Assembly (NCBI RefSeq): GCF_001687365.1
Contig: NZ_LGLV01000017.1
Location: forward strand, 62,001-126,000
Origin: Pararhizobium polonicum
Lineage (GTDB): Bacteria; Pseudomonadota; Alphaproteobacteria; Rhizobiales; Rhizobiaceae
Direction of reading: 5' to 3'
Length of the DNA: 64,000 nt
The notes beneath the pieces are model-generated. The model had not been told where the DNA came from. It ran no database searches and worked only from the letters and a program-made list of their open reading frames with translations. Shown here in pieces: positions 54,867-64,000 of the stretch. A program made the position numbers and the translations under genes. The first letter of the stretch is position 1. Each line of letters begins with the position of its first letter.

Positions 54867-55898
54867 TCAGCGGCGTCGCATCAGCCGGAACGGGATGCCG
54901 GAGGCGAGCGCGCTGACATAGCCTGCCTTCTGGAAATGGCCGTTCAGCGAGATGCGCGGCAGGGCGGCCGTATCGATGCCCGTGGCCAGCATTCCCGGCT
55001 GCGTGGTGACGGCCGTGGTGAAACCGAGTTCCCGGGCAAGGTGGTGATCACGTGGCGAAACCGCGGGAACATCGCCGTAGGGATAGGCGAGGGCGGCCGG
55101 GCGGCGGCCTGTGATCTGCTCGACCCGCGTGGCCGAGCGGTCCATCTCCGACCGTGCGGCATCGTCGGTGAGCCGCGCCACGGCACGATGGCTGATCGTA
55201 TGGGCTCCAAGGCTCGCCAGCGGATGTTCAATCAGCCTTCGAAGGCCTGCTTCATCGAGCGTGAGGTCTGCGGTGATTTTGAAGGCATCGATGCCATGTG
55301 TTTGCGCGGTCGCGTTCAGCCGCTGGATGGCGGTGGCTTCGTCCGTCGAATGAATGAAGTCGGCGAAGCGATTGAAAGCCGCCTGCTTCTGCGCAACGCT
55401 GCCGAGCGCAAGGGTCTCGTTGCCGCCGCCGAAATCGAAGGTCAGGCTTGATTGCCATTCCAGCAGGTCGGCAAGTGTTTCCCACCAGAGCGTATGGGTG
55501 CGATCGGCAAAACCGCCGGCAACAAAGATGGTGAAGGGCACGCCATGTCTGGCAAAGACGGGCGCGGCATGGTCGAGATTGTTGCGATAGCCGTCGTCGA
55601 GCGTGAACACGGCCGCCGGCTGGGGATTGTCCGAAGCCAGATGCGACGGCAGGGTGTCCAGCGCGATGAAGCGGTAGCCGTCGCGCTTCAGCTGGACGAT
55701 GGCTGTGTCGAGAAATTCGGGCGTGATCTCCAGATGCGCATTGGGATCGAACAGGCGTGCCCGTTTCGGCCTGATATGATGGAGCGTGAAGATCGCGCCG
55801 CGCCCGCGCGCCGTCCGCATCAGTCCGCCGGCATGCAGCAGCCGCGCGGCCTCGAGACCGCCGGTAATGGCAGCGCGTTTGGCGAGCTGTCGCAGCAT
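54867..55898 (-). CDS. Polysaccharide deacetylase family protein
   Basis: A 343-aa protein of the NodB homology fold. VFTLDDGYRNNLDHA carries the DD motif (metal and catalytic base), LGAHTISHRAVARL the HxxxH motif, and LAYPYGDVPAVSPRD the third motif. Without a signal peptide it is either cytoplasmic or anchored by a partner; related proteins act in exopolysaccharide or chitin-like oligomer modification. ATG 55898 is the first plausible start; the open frame runs to 56096. Confidence 0.85.
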   Translation of the reverse strand: MLRQLAKRAAITGGLEAARLLHAGGLMRTARGRGAIFTLHHIRPKRARLFDPNAHLEITPEFLDTAIVQLKRDGYRFIALDTLPSHLASDNPQPAAVFTLDDGYRNNLDHAAPVFARHGVPFTIFVAGGFADRTHTLWWETLADLLEWQSSLTFDFGGGNETLALGSVAQKQAAFNRFADFIHSTDEATAIQRLNATAQTHGIDAFKITADLTLDEAGLRRLIEHPLASLGAHTISHRAVARLTDDAARSEMDRSATRVEQITGRRPAALAYPYGDVPAVSPRDHHLARELGFTTAVTTQPGMLATGIDTAALPRISLNGHFQKAGYVSALASGIPFRLMRRR

Positions 55899-55990
55899 GT
55901 TCTTCAAGGATGTCCCCAAATCCGCGTGCAGTACCGATGGCAATGGGCCGACATTAGCTTCGGCGGCGTTAACGCCGGCTGAATCGGCCT

Positions 55991-56023
55991 TAGAGCGCTT
56001 CCGGTTGAAGATGAAGCGCTCTA
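55991..56023. repeat. Short rhizobial palindrome
   Basis: TAGAGCGCTTC and GAAGCGCTCTA form an 11-bp perfect inverted repeat around an 11-base loop. The word AGAGCGCTTCCGG is of a kind that I recall as frequent in Rhizobiales intergenic DNA. Confidence 0.6.
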
Positions 56024-56041
56024 GTCCGGCTCCCGGACACG

Positions 56042-56072
56042 AAAAAGGCGGACCGCTTTCACGATCCGCCTT
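56042..56072 (-). terminator. Intrinsic terminator of the membrane protein gene
   Basis: On the minus strand AAGGCGGA and TCCGCCTT form a stem followed by a T-run (AAAAA at 56042-56046 on the plus strand). It is 25 bp after the stop of the gene at 56097-56990. Confidence 0.75.
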
Positions 56073-56096
56073 CTGCTGTCCACTCTCCGAGCCCAC

Positions 56097-56990
56097 TCAG
56101 GCGGGGAGAACACCGTCCACTTCATCACGCTGGCGTCCGCCGAGTGCAGCCCCGACACCGGCAACAAAGCCACCGATCAGCAGGGACAGTGCGCCGAAGA
56201 GGGCAACCGTCGCGCTCGTCTTGCGTGCCGTTTCCGCAGCTTTCGTGGCCGCGATCTTGGCGTCGTCAATGCTCTTCAGGACACCATCGACGCGGGCTTT
56301 CGCGTCGGCTTCCGACAGCCCCGTCTTCGATGCGACGAGCTGGTCGAGATAGGCACGGTCACCGTCCGACAATGCGCCGCTCGTGGCGCTGTTGAGAAGG
56401 ATGCGCGAAACCTGGCCGGCCGTGTCGTCGCCGGCGGTTCCCGCAGGTGCGGTGCCCGGGCTTGCCGGCCTGAGCAGGCTATCGACGAAATAGGACGTCG
56501 CATTGCTGCCGGCATCCGATGAGGCTGCAGCCGCACCGGCCGCCGTGGCGCCGGCCGTGAGCGTTGCTGTTGCCTGTACGCCCGCTCCGATGGTTGAAGA
56601 CACGACTGAGCCCAGCGCACCGACAACGATCAACGTTGCCAGGGCCCAGGCAAGCACGCCATGGGCCGTGTCGCGAAAGAACACTTCGTCCCGGTTGACG
56701 CCCGTCCACTTGGTCCGCAGCCGTCCGGCGATATATCCACCGATGCCTGCCGATGCCCATTGCACGATGATCAGCCAGATCGCGGCGCCGACGGCAAAGG
56801 TCGCCACCGAGGACCCGGTGGAGGAAAACGGCGATGCCACGCCGAGGCCTATGCCCGAACCCACCAGCGAGAGAACGATTGTAATCGCCGATGCGGCGAC
56901 CGCCCCTGCAATGATCGCTCCCCAGCTGACGGCCGAGCTCGACGATTCCGTTGTGGTGCCGGCTGGCACTGTTGAATCCGGATATGTCAT
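56097..56990 (-). CDS. Multi-pass membrane protein, 297 aa
   Basis: Hydrophobic helices at about residues 22-48, 60-85, 110-135 and near 262-285 (FGALSLLIGGFVAGVGAALG). Between them is a long Ala/Ser-rich stretch and a soluble helix block (GDRAYLDQLVASKTGLSEAD). I recall similar genes in rhizobia annotated loosely as PhnA-like, but do not recognise a function. It starts 9 bp after a 25-aa membrane peptide gene, so the pair forms an operon, probably under a stress-type promoter. Confidence 0.7.
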   Translation of the reverse strand: MTYPDSTVPAGTTTESSSSAVSWGAIIAGAVAASAITIVLSLVGSGIGLGVASPFSSTGSSVATFAVGAAIWLIIVQWASAGIGGYIAGRLRTKWTGVNRDEVFFRDTAHGVLAWALATLIVVGALGSVVSSTIGAGVQATATLTAGATAAGAAAASSDAGSNATSYFVDSLLRPASPGTAPAGTAGDDTAGQVSRILLNSATSGALSDGDRAYLDQLVASKTGLSEADAKARVDGVLKSIDDAKIAATKAAETARKTSATVALFGALSLLIGGFVAGVGAALGGRQRDEVDGVLPA

Positions 56991-56998
56991 TGCGCCAC

Positions 56999-57076
56999 CT
57001 ATCGGAAGAAGAGAGCAAGAAGGATGATAATGGGGATCGGAACCCCCAGCAGCCAGAGCAGAATACCGCGTCCCAT
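56999..57076 (-). CDS. Small membrane peptide, 25 aa
   Basis: The peptide is MGRGILLWLLGVPIPI followed by a hydrophobic tail ending in FFR: nearly one whole transmembrane helix. AAGGGAG stands eight to nine bases before the ATG at 57076, and the gene is followed within 9 bp by the multi-pass membrane protein gene. Small hydrophobic proteins with a very similar opening occur in many Rhizobiales; function unknown. Confidence 0.6.
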   Translation of the reverse strand: MGRGILLWLLGVPIPIIILLALFFR

Positions 57077-57114
57077 GATGTGTCTCCCTTGTGTTGAACT
57101 GACCGCGTTTTCAA

Positions 57115-57264
57115 ATGGTTATGCGGTTTGCATCCATTAACTCAGAGCGCGGGCTTTGGTTCCACGCAGTTGAATTTCGGATGGAGGAGGAGCAGCTTGT
57201 GGGGGCGTTTGCGAACCTAGCAGCCAAGCGTTACAGGGATCAGGTAAAGGAGTTAGGGTTATGA
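57115..57264 (+). pseudogene. Possible degenerate HigB/Gp49-like toxin remnant
   Basis: A frame of 49 codons ends with TGA overlapping the ATG of the next gene (ATGA). Its end, ANLAAKRYRDQVKELGL, looks like the C-terminus of HigB/Gp49-like toxins. It is only about half a normal toxin, the upstream in-frame stop is at 57100, and there is no ribosome site, so I read it as a remnant. It could also be chance. Confidence 0.3.
57139..57163 (-). promoter_or_regulatory. Candidate EcfG-type promoter of the small membrane peptide operon
   Basis: On the minus strand GGAAC is followed after 16 bases by AGTT; the EcfG consensus has CGTT, so the -10 is off by one base. It lies 63 bp before the ATG of the 25-aa gene. 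Confidence 0.3.
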
Positions 57265-57542
57265 GCAACGAGCGGTTCACAAGCGTTTGGGACGCGATCG
57301 AAGCGACGCCGGCCGAGGCCGCGAACATGACGTTGCGGTCGGCGCTGATGGCTGCTTTGCGAGACAGGATTTCGGTGGAGGCGCTTAGTCAATCTCAGGC
57401 CGCGGAGTTCCTGGGCGTCACGCAGCCGCGCATTTCAGATCTGATGCGCGGCAAGATCGATCTGTTTGGTCTCGACACGCTGGTCAATATGGCAACCGCC
57501 GCCGGCCTGCACGTCGAGATGCATATCTCGGACGCCGCTTGA
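57261..57542 (+). CDS. XRE-type helix-turn-helix protein (HigA-like)
   Basis: A 93-aa DNA-binding protein. The helix-turn-helix is SQSQAAEFLGVTQPRISDLM, at about residues 43-62, followed by the helix LDTLVNMATAAGLHVEMHI. This composition is that of HTH_37-type antitoxins which pair with HigB/Gp49-like toxins. AAGGAG is nine bases upstream of the ATG. No intact toxin gene is next to it; a degraded-looking frame overlaps its start. It may now serve as a stand-alone regulator. Convergent with tldD. Confidence 0.8.
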   Translation: MSNERFTSVWDAIEATPAEAANMTLRSALMAALRDRISVEALSQSQAAEFLGVTQPRISDLMRGKIDLFGLDTLVNMATAAGLHVEMHISDAA

Positions 57543-57547
57543 CGCTC

Positions 57548-58963
57548 TCAGGCCTGCGTGCCGCCGACAGTCATCTCGTTCATGCGCAGGTGCGGCTGGC
57601 CGACGCCGACGGGGACCCATTGGCCGCCCTTGCCGCAATTGCCCATGCCGGTATCCAGCTTCATATCGTTGCCGATCATGGTGATGCGCTGCATCGCATC
57701 CGGTCCGTTGCCGATCAGCATGGCGCCCTTGACCGGTGCGCCGATCTTGCCGTTGTCGATGAGATACGCTTCGGTGCAGCCGAAGACGAACTTGCCGGAG
57801 GTGATGTCGACCTGGCCGCCGCCGAAGGAGACGGCATAGATGCCCTTTTTCACCGAGGCGATGATTTCCTCCGGGGTCTTGGTCCCCGAGAGCATATAGG
57901 TATTGGTCATGCGCGGCATCGGCACATGCGCGTAGGATTCGCGCCGTCCGTTGCCGGTTGCCGCCATGCCCATCAGCCGGGCGTTCTGCCGGTCCTGCAT
58001 GTAGCCGACCAGCTTGCCGTCATCGATCAGCACGTTATAGGCCGAAGGCGTGCCCTCGTCGTCGATGGTAAGCGAGCCGCGCCGGGCTTCGATCGTGCCA
58101 TCGTCAACCACGGTCACGCCCTTTGCCGCCACTTGCTGGCCGAGAAGGCCGGCAAAGGCCGAGGTCTTCTTACGGTTGAAATCGCCTTCCAGCCCATGGC
58201 CGACCGCTTCGTGCAGCATCACGCCCGGCCAGCCGGACGAGAGGACGACATCCATCGTGCCAGCCGGCGCATCGATCGCTTCGAGGTTCACCAATGCCTG
58301 CCGCAGGGCCTCGTCGGCGCCGCGCTGCCAGTTGTCGGTGGCGACGAAATCGCCAAAGCCCCGCCGGCCGCCGACGCCGTAGGAGCCGGATTCCTGCCGG
58401 TCGCCTTGGCCGACCACGACGGAAATGTTGAGCCGCGTCATCGGCCGGATATCGTGCATGCGCTCGCCATCGGCGCGCAGGATATCGATCACCTGCCAGC
58501 TGGCGGCGATCGAGGCGCTGACCTGCCGGACCTTCGGATCCTTGGCCCGCAGATAGGTGTCGATCTCCTGCAGCAGCGCCGCCTTGGCCTCGAAGCTCGG
58601 CTCGCCGATCGGGTTTTCGTCGCCATAGAGACGCCTGTTGGTGCGCTGCGGAGCGGCCGCGTAAGAGCCTGAATAGCCGCGTGTCACGGCGCCGACCGCA
58701 TCGGCGGCGCGCTTCAGGGCAGACAGGGAGAGATCGCCCGCATGCGCATAGCCGACCGCTTCACCGGCCACCGCGCGCAGCCCAAAGCCCTGGTCGGTGT
58801 TGAAGCTGCCACCCTTCAGGCGGCCATTGTCGAAGGCAAGCGATTCCGACTGGCTGTGCTCGATGAACAGTTCGCCGTCATCGGCGCCCAACAGCGTCTG
58901 CGCCAGCACGTCACGAACGGCGGCCTCGTCGCTGTCGAACAGTTTGATGAGATCGGTGTTCAT
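57548..58963 (-). CDS. tldD: Metalloprotease TldD
   Basis: A 471-aa member of the TldD/PmbA family, which with TldE (not in the window) degrades peptides and matures small modified peptides. The zinc motif HEAVGHGLEGD at about residue 253 has the HExxxH form typical of TldD. GFGLRAVAGEAVGYAHAGDL and GGQVDITSGKFVFGCTEAYL agree. ATG 58963 begins with MNTDLIKLFDSDEAAV; the frame is open upstream into the repeat region. Followed by ialB upstream on the same strand. Confidence 0.95.
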   Translation of the reverse strand: MNTDLIKLFDSDEAAVRDVLAQTLLGADDGELFIEHSQSESLAFDNGRLKGGSFNTDQGFGLRAVAGEAVGYAHAGDLSLSALKRAADAVGAVTRGYSGSYAAAPQRTNRRLYGDENPIGEPSFEAKAALLQEIDTYLRAKDPKVRQVSASIAASWQVIDILRADGERMHDIRPMTRLNISVVVGQGDRQESGSYGVGGRRGFGDFVATDNWQRGADEALRQALVNLEAIDAPAGTMDVVLSSGWPGVMLHEAVGHGLEGDFNRKKTSAFAGLLGQQVAAKGVTVVDDGTIEARRGSLTIDDEGTPSAYNVLIDDGKLVGYMQDRQNARLMGMAATGNGRRESYAHVPMPRMTNTYMLSGTKTPEEIIASVKKGIYAVSFGGGQVDITSGKFVFGCTEAYLIDNGKIGAPVKGAMLIGNGPDAMQRITMIGNDMKLDTGMGNCGKGGQWVPVGVGQPHLRMNEMTVGGTQA

Positions 58964-59095
58964 GGGCGCGGGCTCCAGATGCTGACGAATATGGTGCTTT
59001 ATGTAGGGACAGGCGCGGGGAGGGGCAAGCGGAGATGTAAAGACGCTATCGTCAGGACGCATCGGCTTGCCAATTTGTGCAATGAGCTGGCGGCT

Positions 59096-59226
59096 CCTCT
59101 TCTCCCCGGCGGGGAGAAGGTGGCCCGTAGGGCCGGATGAGGGGGAGCCGAACACACAGGAATTTGCCGAACCGCCCCCTCATCGCCTCGCTTCACTCGG
59201 CACTTCTCCCCGCTGGGGAGAAGAGG
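59096..59226. repeat. RIME-like long palindromic repeat
   Basis: Two arms face each other: CTCTTCTCCCCGGCGGGGAG at 59096 with CCCGCTGGGGAGAAGAGG at the far end, and GATGAGGGGG at about 59128 with CCCCCTCATC at about 59174. The arms are themselves small palindromes (TTCTCCCC/GGGGAGAA). This is the look of RIME-type intergenic mosaic elements of Rhizobium and related Rhizobiales. It lies between tldD and ialB. Confidence 0.75.
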
Positions 59227-59238
59227 AAGGCGAACCCT

Positions 59239-59778
59239 TTACGGCAGCGCGTCGTAGCCTTCGCCAAAACCCTTGAGGTCAACCGGAATGCCGATGCCTT
59301 CTTCCGGCGACTGGAAGACGATGAAGGTTGCCTGTGCGCCGGACCGGAAGGTTTTCAGCAGTTCCTCTTCCAGAACCACTTCGGCATAACAGCCGTCCGA
59401 GAAGCAGCGCACGAAATAGGCGCGGCCGATATCCTTGCCGTCGACGTTGAGGCCAAGGCCGTTCGGCAGCAGAACGCCGAGCGGCGCCAGGACGCGCAGG
59501 ATCTTCGCCTTGCGGTCGGCGGTCTTCAGCACCACGACCGAAAGGCCGACTTCCGGCCGGTCCTCTGCAATCACGTTCTGCATCAGCGCGCACTGTTCGG
59601 CCGCAGCCCCCGCCGGCTGGTCGCAGACGATCGACCACGCCCCGTGGTTCGACTTGACCGTGCCGGGTGTGCCTGGCTGTTGTGCTCCGGGCTGCTGGGC
59701 CGCCGCCGTATAGGAAAGAAGAGTGGCAGCAAGTCCGAATGCCGCAATCGGCAGCCGGGAAAGGAGGGACAGGCCCAT
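59239..59778 (-). CDS. Invasion-associated locus B family protein
   Basis: A 179-aa exported protein. Signal peptide MGLSLLSRLPIAAFGLAATL ending at AAA|QQPG, followed by a short Pro/Gln-rich spacer. The mature domain (WSIVCDQPAGAAAEQCALMQ; GVLLPNGLGLNVDGKDIGRA; VRCFSDGCYAEVVLEEELLK) with its paired cysteines matches the IalB family, first known in Bartonella. Its biochemical role is unknown. ATG 59778. It is divergent from the cox operon across a 434-bp spacer. Confidence 0.9.
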   Translation of the reverse strand: MGLSLLSRLPIAAFGLAATLLSYTAAAQQPGAQQPGTPGTVKSNHGAWSIVCDQPAGAAAEQCALMQNVIAEDRPEVGLSVVVLKTADRKAKILRVLAPLGVLLPNGLGLNVDGKDIGRAYFVRCFSDGCYAEVVLEEELLKTFRSGAQATFIVFQSPEEGIGIPVDLKGFGEGYDALP

Positions 59779-60139
59779 GTAAACCTCAAACTTAAGAATC
59801 AGTACGGCTATTCTTGAAGCGCGCACGCACAAATGAAAAGCCCCGCAGGGTACATTCCAGCCCGGTGTGGCGGAAATGGGGCTCCTGCGCGCGGCGTAAA
59901 CGGCAAACCGGTGCCTCGGCCGGGATGGAAGAGACACCATCGTAGTGCCGTCTGACATATATATGGTATAGGGTCGGACATCGACAGGAAATACCAGGCG
60001 TTGTCAGGGGCATCTTTCGCCGCCGTCTGCCTCCGGAAGAGCCATATCGCCTAAGAGCCTGTGCGAAAAGCATGGTTTGCGCAAAAATGCCGCATGAGCT
60101 TGAATGGACAGATGTTGCGGCGCTGATCAAACTGTGGTT

Positions 60140-60151
60140 TGAAGCGCTTCA
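60140..60151. promoter_or_regulatory. 12-bp palindrome upstream of coxB
   Basis: TGAAGCGCTTCA is perfectly palindromic and lies 27 bp before the FNR box. It may be an operator; no factor can be named. Confidence 0.3.
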
Positions 60152-60178
60152 GTATGGCTAAGGATTCTGCGTTTCGGT

Positions 60179-60192
60179 TTGATCCTGATCAA
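60179..60192. promoter_or_regulatory. FNR/FixK box before coxB
   Basis: TTGAT-CCTG-ATCAA is a perfect FNR/FixK/FnrN palindrome. Its centre is about 27 bp before the coxB GTG. That is too near the start for a normal class II activator site, so it would fit repression of the aa3 oxidase when oxygen is low. Confidence 0.65.
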
Positions 60193-60212
60193 GCGTCTGG
60201 GGAGACACTATT

Positions 60213-62832
<2,620 letters not shown>

Positions 62833-62937
62833 GCGCCGCGTCGAAATCGAGGCCGCCGGAAACGGCGGCTTCGCTCCAAGCCGGGAAATCCGGCATGCCG
62901 GCGCGCAGGACGCGACGGACAATTTCAAGGACGGGAC

Positions 62938-63894
62938 ATGAGGGTCATCGACAATCACGAAGCGATCGGCACGAAGGGTGGTGTGCACCTTTCGGAAGCC
63001 TCTGCGCGCGATTTCTTTGAGCTGCTGAAGCCGCGCGTCATGTCGCTGGTGGTCTTCACGGGACTCGCCGGCATGGTGCTGGCGCCCGGCCACATCCATC
63101 CCTTCATCGGCTTTATCGCGATCCTCTGTATCGCCGTGGGCGCCGGAGCCTCCGGTGCCCTCAACATGTGGTACGACGCCGATATCGACGCTGTGATGAC
63201 CCGCACGGCAAACCGGCCGATCCCGGCGGGCAAGATCCTGCCGCAGGAAGCGCTGGCATTCGGCCTGATCCTGTCGGCCTTTTCCGTCTGCATTCTCGGC
63301 CTCGTCGTCAACTGGCTGTCGGCCGGGCTTTTGGCCTTCACCATCTTCTTCTATGCCGTGATCTACACGATGTGGCTGAAACGCTCGACACCGCAGAACA
63401 TCGTCATCGGCGGCGCCGCCGGCGCCTTTCCGCCGATGATCGGCTGGGCCTGCGTGACCAACGGCGTTGCTGTCGAAAGCATCGTTCTTTTCCTCATCAC
63501 CTTCCTGTGGACGCCTGCGCATTTCTGGGCGCTGGCCCTGTTCAAGATGCGCGAATACGGCGCGGTCGGCGTGCCGATGCTGCCCAATGTCAGCGGCGAG
63601 GCGACCACCAAGAACCAGATCGTCATCTATGCCGTGCTGACCGCCATCATCGGCGTGGTCCCGACGGCGCTCGGATTTTCGAGCACCGTGTACGGCGTCA
63701 TCGCCGCCGCGCTCGGCCTCGGTTTCATCTGGTATTCGCTCGGCGTGCACCGCATGCCGGAGGGCGACGAAAAGATGGTGCCGGCCAAGAAGCTCTTTGC
63801 CTTCTCGATCCTCTATCTCTTCGCGATCTTCTCCGCGCTGATGATCGATCACCTGATTGCCACGCTGTGGCTCACTTCCGGAAAGGTTGTCTGA
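62938..63894 (+). CDS. ctaB: Protoheme IX farnesyltransferase
   Basis: A 318-aa membrane prenyltransferase that makes heme O, precursor of the heme A used by this oxidase. The UbiA-fold Asp motif [15 protein letters not shown] (NxxxDxxxD) is at about residue 78, [20 protein letters not shown] and [12 protein letters not shown] follow. ATG 62938 is preceded by the 105-bp coxA-ctaB spacer, which holds no gene. The stop overlaps the coxF start. Confidence 0.95.
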   Translation: MRVIDNHEAIGTKGGVHLSEASARDFFELLKPRVMSLVVFTGLAGMVLAPGHIHPFIGFIAILCIAVGAGASGALNMWYDADIDAVMTRTANRPIPAGKILPQEALAFGLILSAFSVCILGLVVNWLSAGLLAFTIFFYAVIYTMWLKRSTPQNIVIGGAAGAFPPMIGWACVTNGVAVESIVLFLITFLWTPAHFWALALFKMREYGAVGVPMLPNVSGEATTKNQIVIYAVLTAIIGVVPTALGFSSTVYGVIAAALGLGFIWYSLGVHRMPEGDEKMVPAKKLFAFSILYLFAIFSALMIDHLIATLWLTSGKVV

Positions 63895-64000
63895 TGGAAT
63901 TCGTGACCCTCACGGACGCTCAGAAGAAATCGCGCCGCGGCCGCAACATTGCGCTCGGTGTCGTGCTCTTCGGCCTCGTTGCCATTTTCTATATCGTGAC
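63894..64000 (+). CDS. coxF: CoxF-type small protein (5' part only)
   Basis: The gene runs off the right edge. Its start is [20 protein letters not shown], then a hydrophobic helix GVVLFGLVAIFYIVT. This single-helix protein is found after ctaB in rhizobial cox operons and is called CoxF; its role in oxidase assembly or subunit structure is not settled. Its ATG shares its A with the TGA of ctaB, so translation is coupled. Confidence 0.8.
   Translation, partial: MEFVTLTDAQKKSRRGRNIALGVVLFGLVAIFYIV

Larger units (their letters stand above)
59779..60212. other. Regulatory spacer between ialB and the cox operon
   Basis: This 434-bp stretch holds no credible gene. Close to coxB are the 12-bp palindrome TGAAGCGCTTCA (60140-60151) and the FNR/FixK box (60179-60192). 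Nearer ialB, AGCCCC and GGGGCT words face each other around 59838-59884, too far apart to be sure of a structure. Confidence 0.5.

Overview
The window is a GC-rich chromosomal segment of an alphaproteobacterium of the Rhizobiaceae (Rhizobium/Agrobacterium/Neorhizobium type). The support is the aa3 oxidase order coxB-coxA-ctaB-coxF beside ialB and tldD, the histone-deacetylase-like gene/xseB/dxs/tlyA set, bioMNY, a BA14K protein, DUF6101-, DUF1217- and DUF1344-type proteins, RIME-like palindromes and CtrA-type TTAA-N7-TTAA sites. I see no rRNA, tRNA, CRISPR array, insertion sequence or replication origin. Nearly all of the sequence is explained by about 60 protein genes.

Layout. 1-5.5 kb: a truncated solute-binding protein, an Fsr-type MFS exporter divergent from an AraC regulator, an OmpV/MipA porin-like protein, ubiA and an unplaced hypothetical. 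5.5-12 kb: DUF6101 protein, a large repeat-built DUF1217 protein, and a tsaC/Sua5 - FAD-linked oxidase pair. 12.3-15 kb: a clear cobalamin riboswitch in front of a two-gene Rieske monooxygenase operon of the glycine-betaine demethylase (GbcAB) type; this is the most unusual unit. 15-20 kb: an RTX adhesin-like protein, a GH25 lysozyme with a CtrA site and a 19-bp perfect inverted repeat in its leader, a BA14K protein behind an EcfG-type promoter, and zntB. 20-24 kb: acyl-CoA dehydrogenase, enoyl-CoA hydratase and PHB-depolymerase-like esterase. 24-33 kb: two chemoreceptors, each with a perfect CtrA site about 200 bp upstream, an AbiEii-like nucleotidyltransferase with a small partner gene, two RNA methyltransferases (TrmA-type, TlyA) and opgC. 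33-39.5 kb: dxs, pirin, a lower-GC RTX protein, xseB and an HDAC-like deacetylase. 39.5-44.8 kb: oxidoreductase, biotin ECF transporter bioMNY, a YcaQ-type DNA glycosylase, GNAT. 44.9-50.5 kb: ribB, aroC, a CHASE-PAS-GGDEF-EAL protein and a DUF1344 protein. 50.6-57.5 kb: phosphatase, fabI, a DnaJ-type cochaperone, a surface lipoprotein, pdxH, a polysaccharide deacetylase, a membrane protein with a 25-aa leader gene, and a HigA-like regulator with a toxin-like remnant. 57.5-64 kb: tldD, a RIME-like repeat, ialB and the cox operon with a perfect FNR/FixK box 20 bp before coxB.

Themes. The window mixes housekeeping genes (cofactors: ubiquinone, riboflavin, biotin uptake, PLP, isoprenoids; translation: tsaC, RNA methylases; respiration) with sensing and surface functions (chemoreceptors, c-di-GMP enzyme, RTX proteins, lysozyme). 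Several regulatory sites are legible by eye: cobalamin riboswitch, CtrA, FixK/FNR, EcfG and a LiuR-like operator. All are motif readings and none has been tested here.
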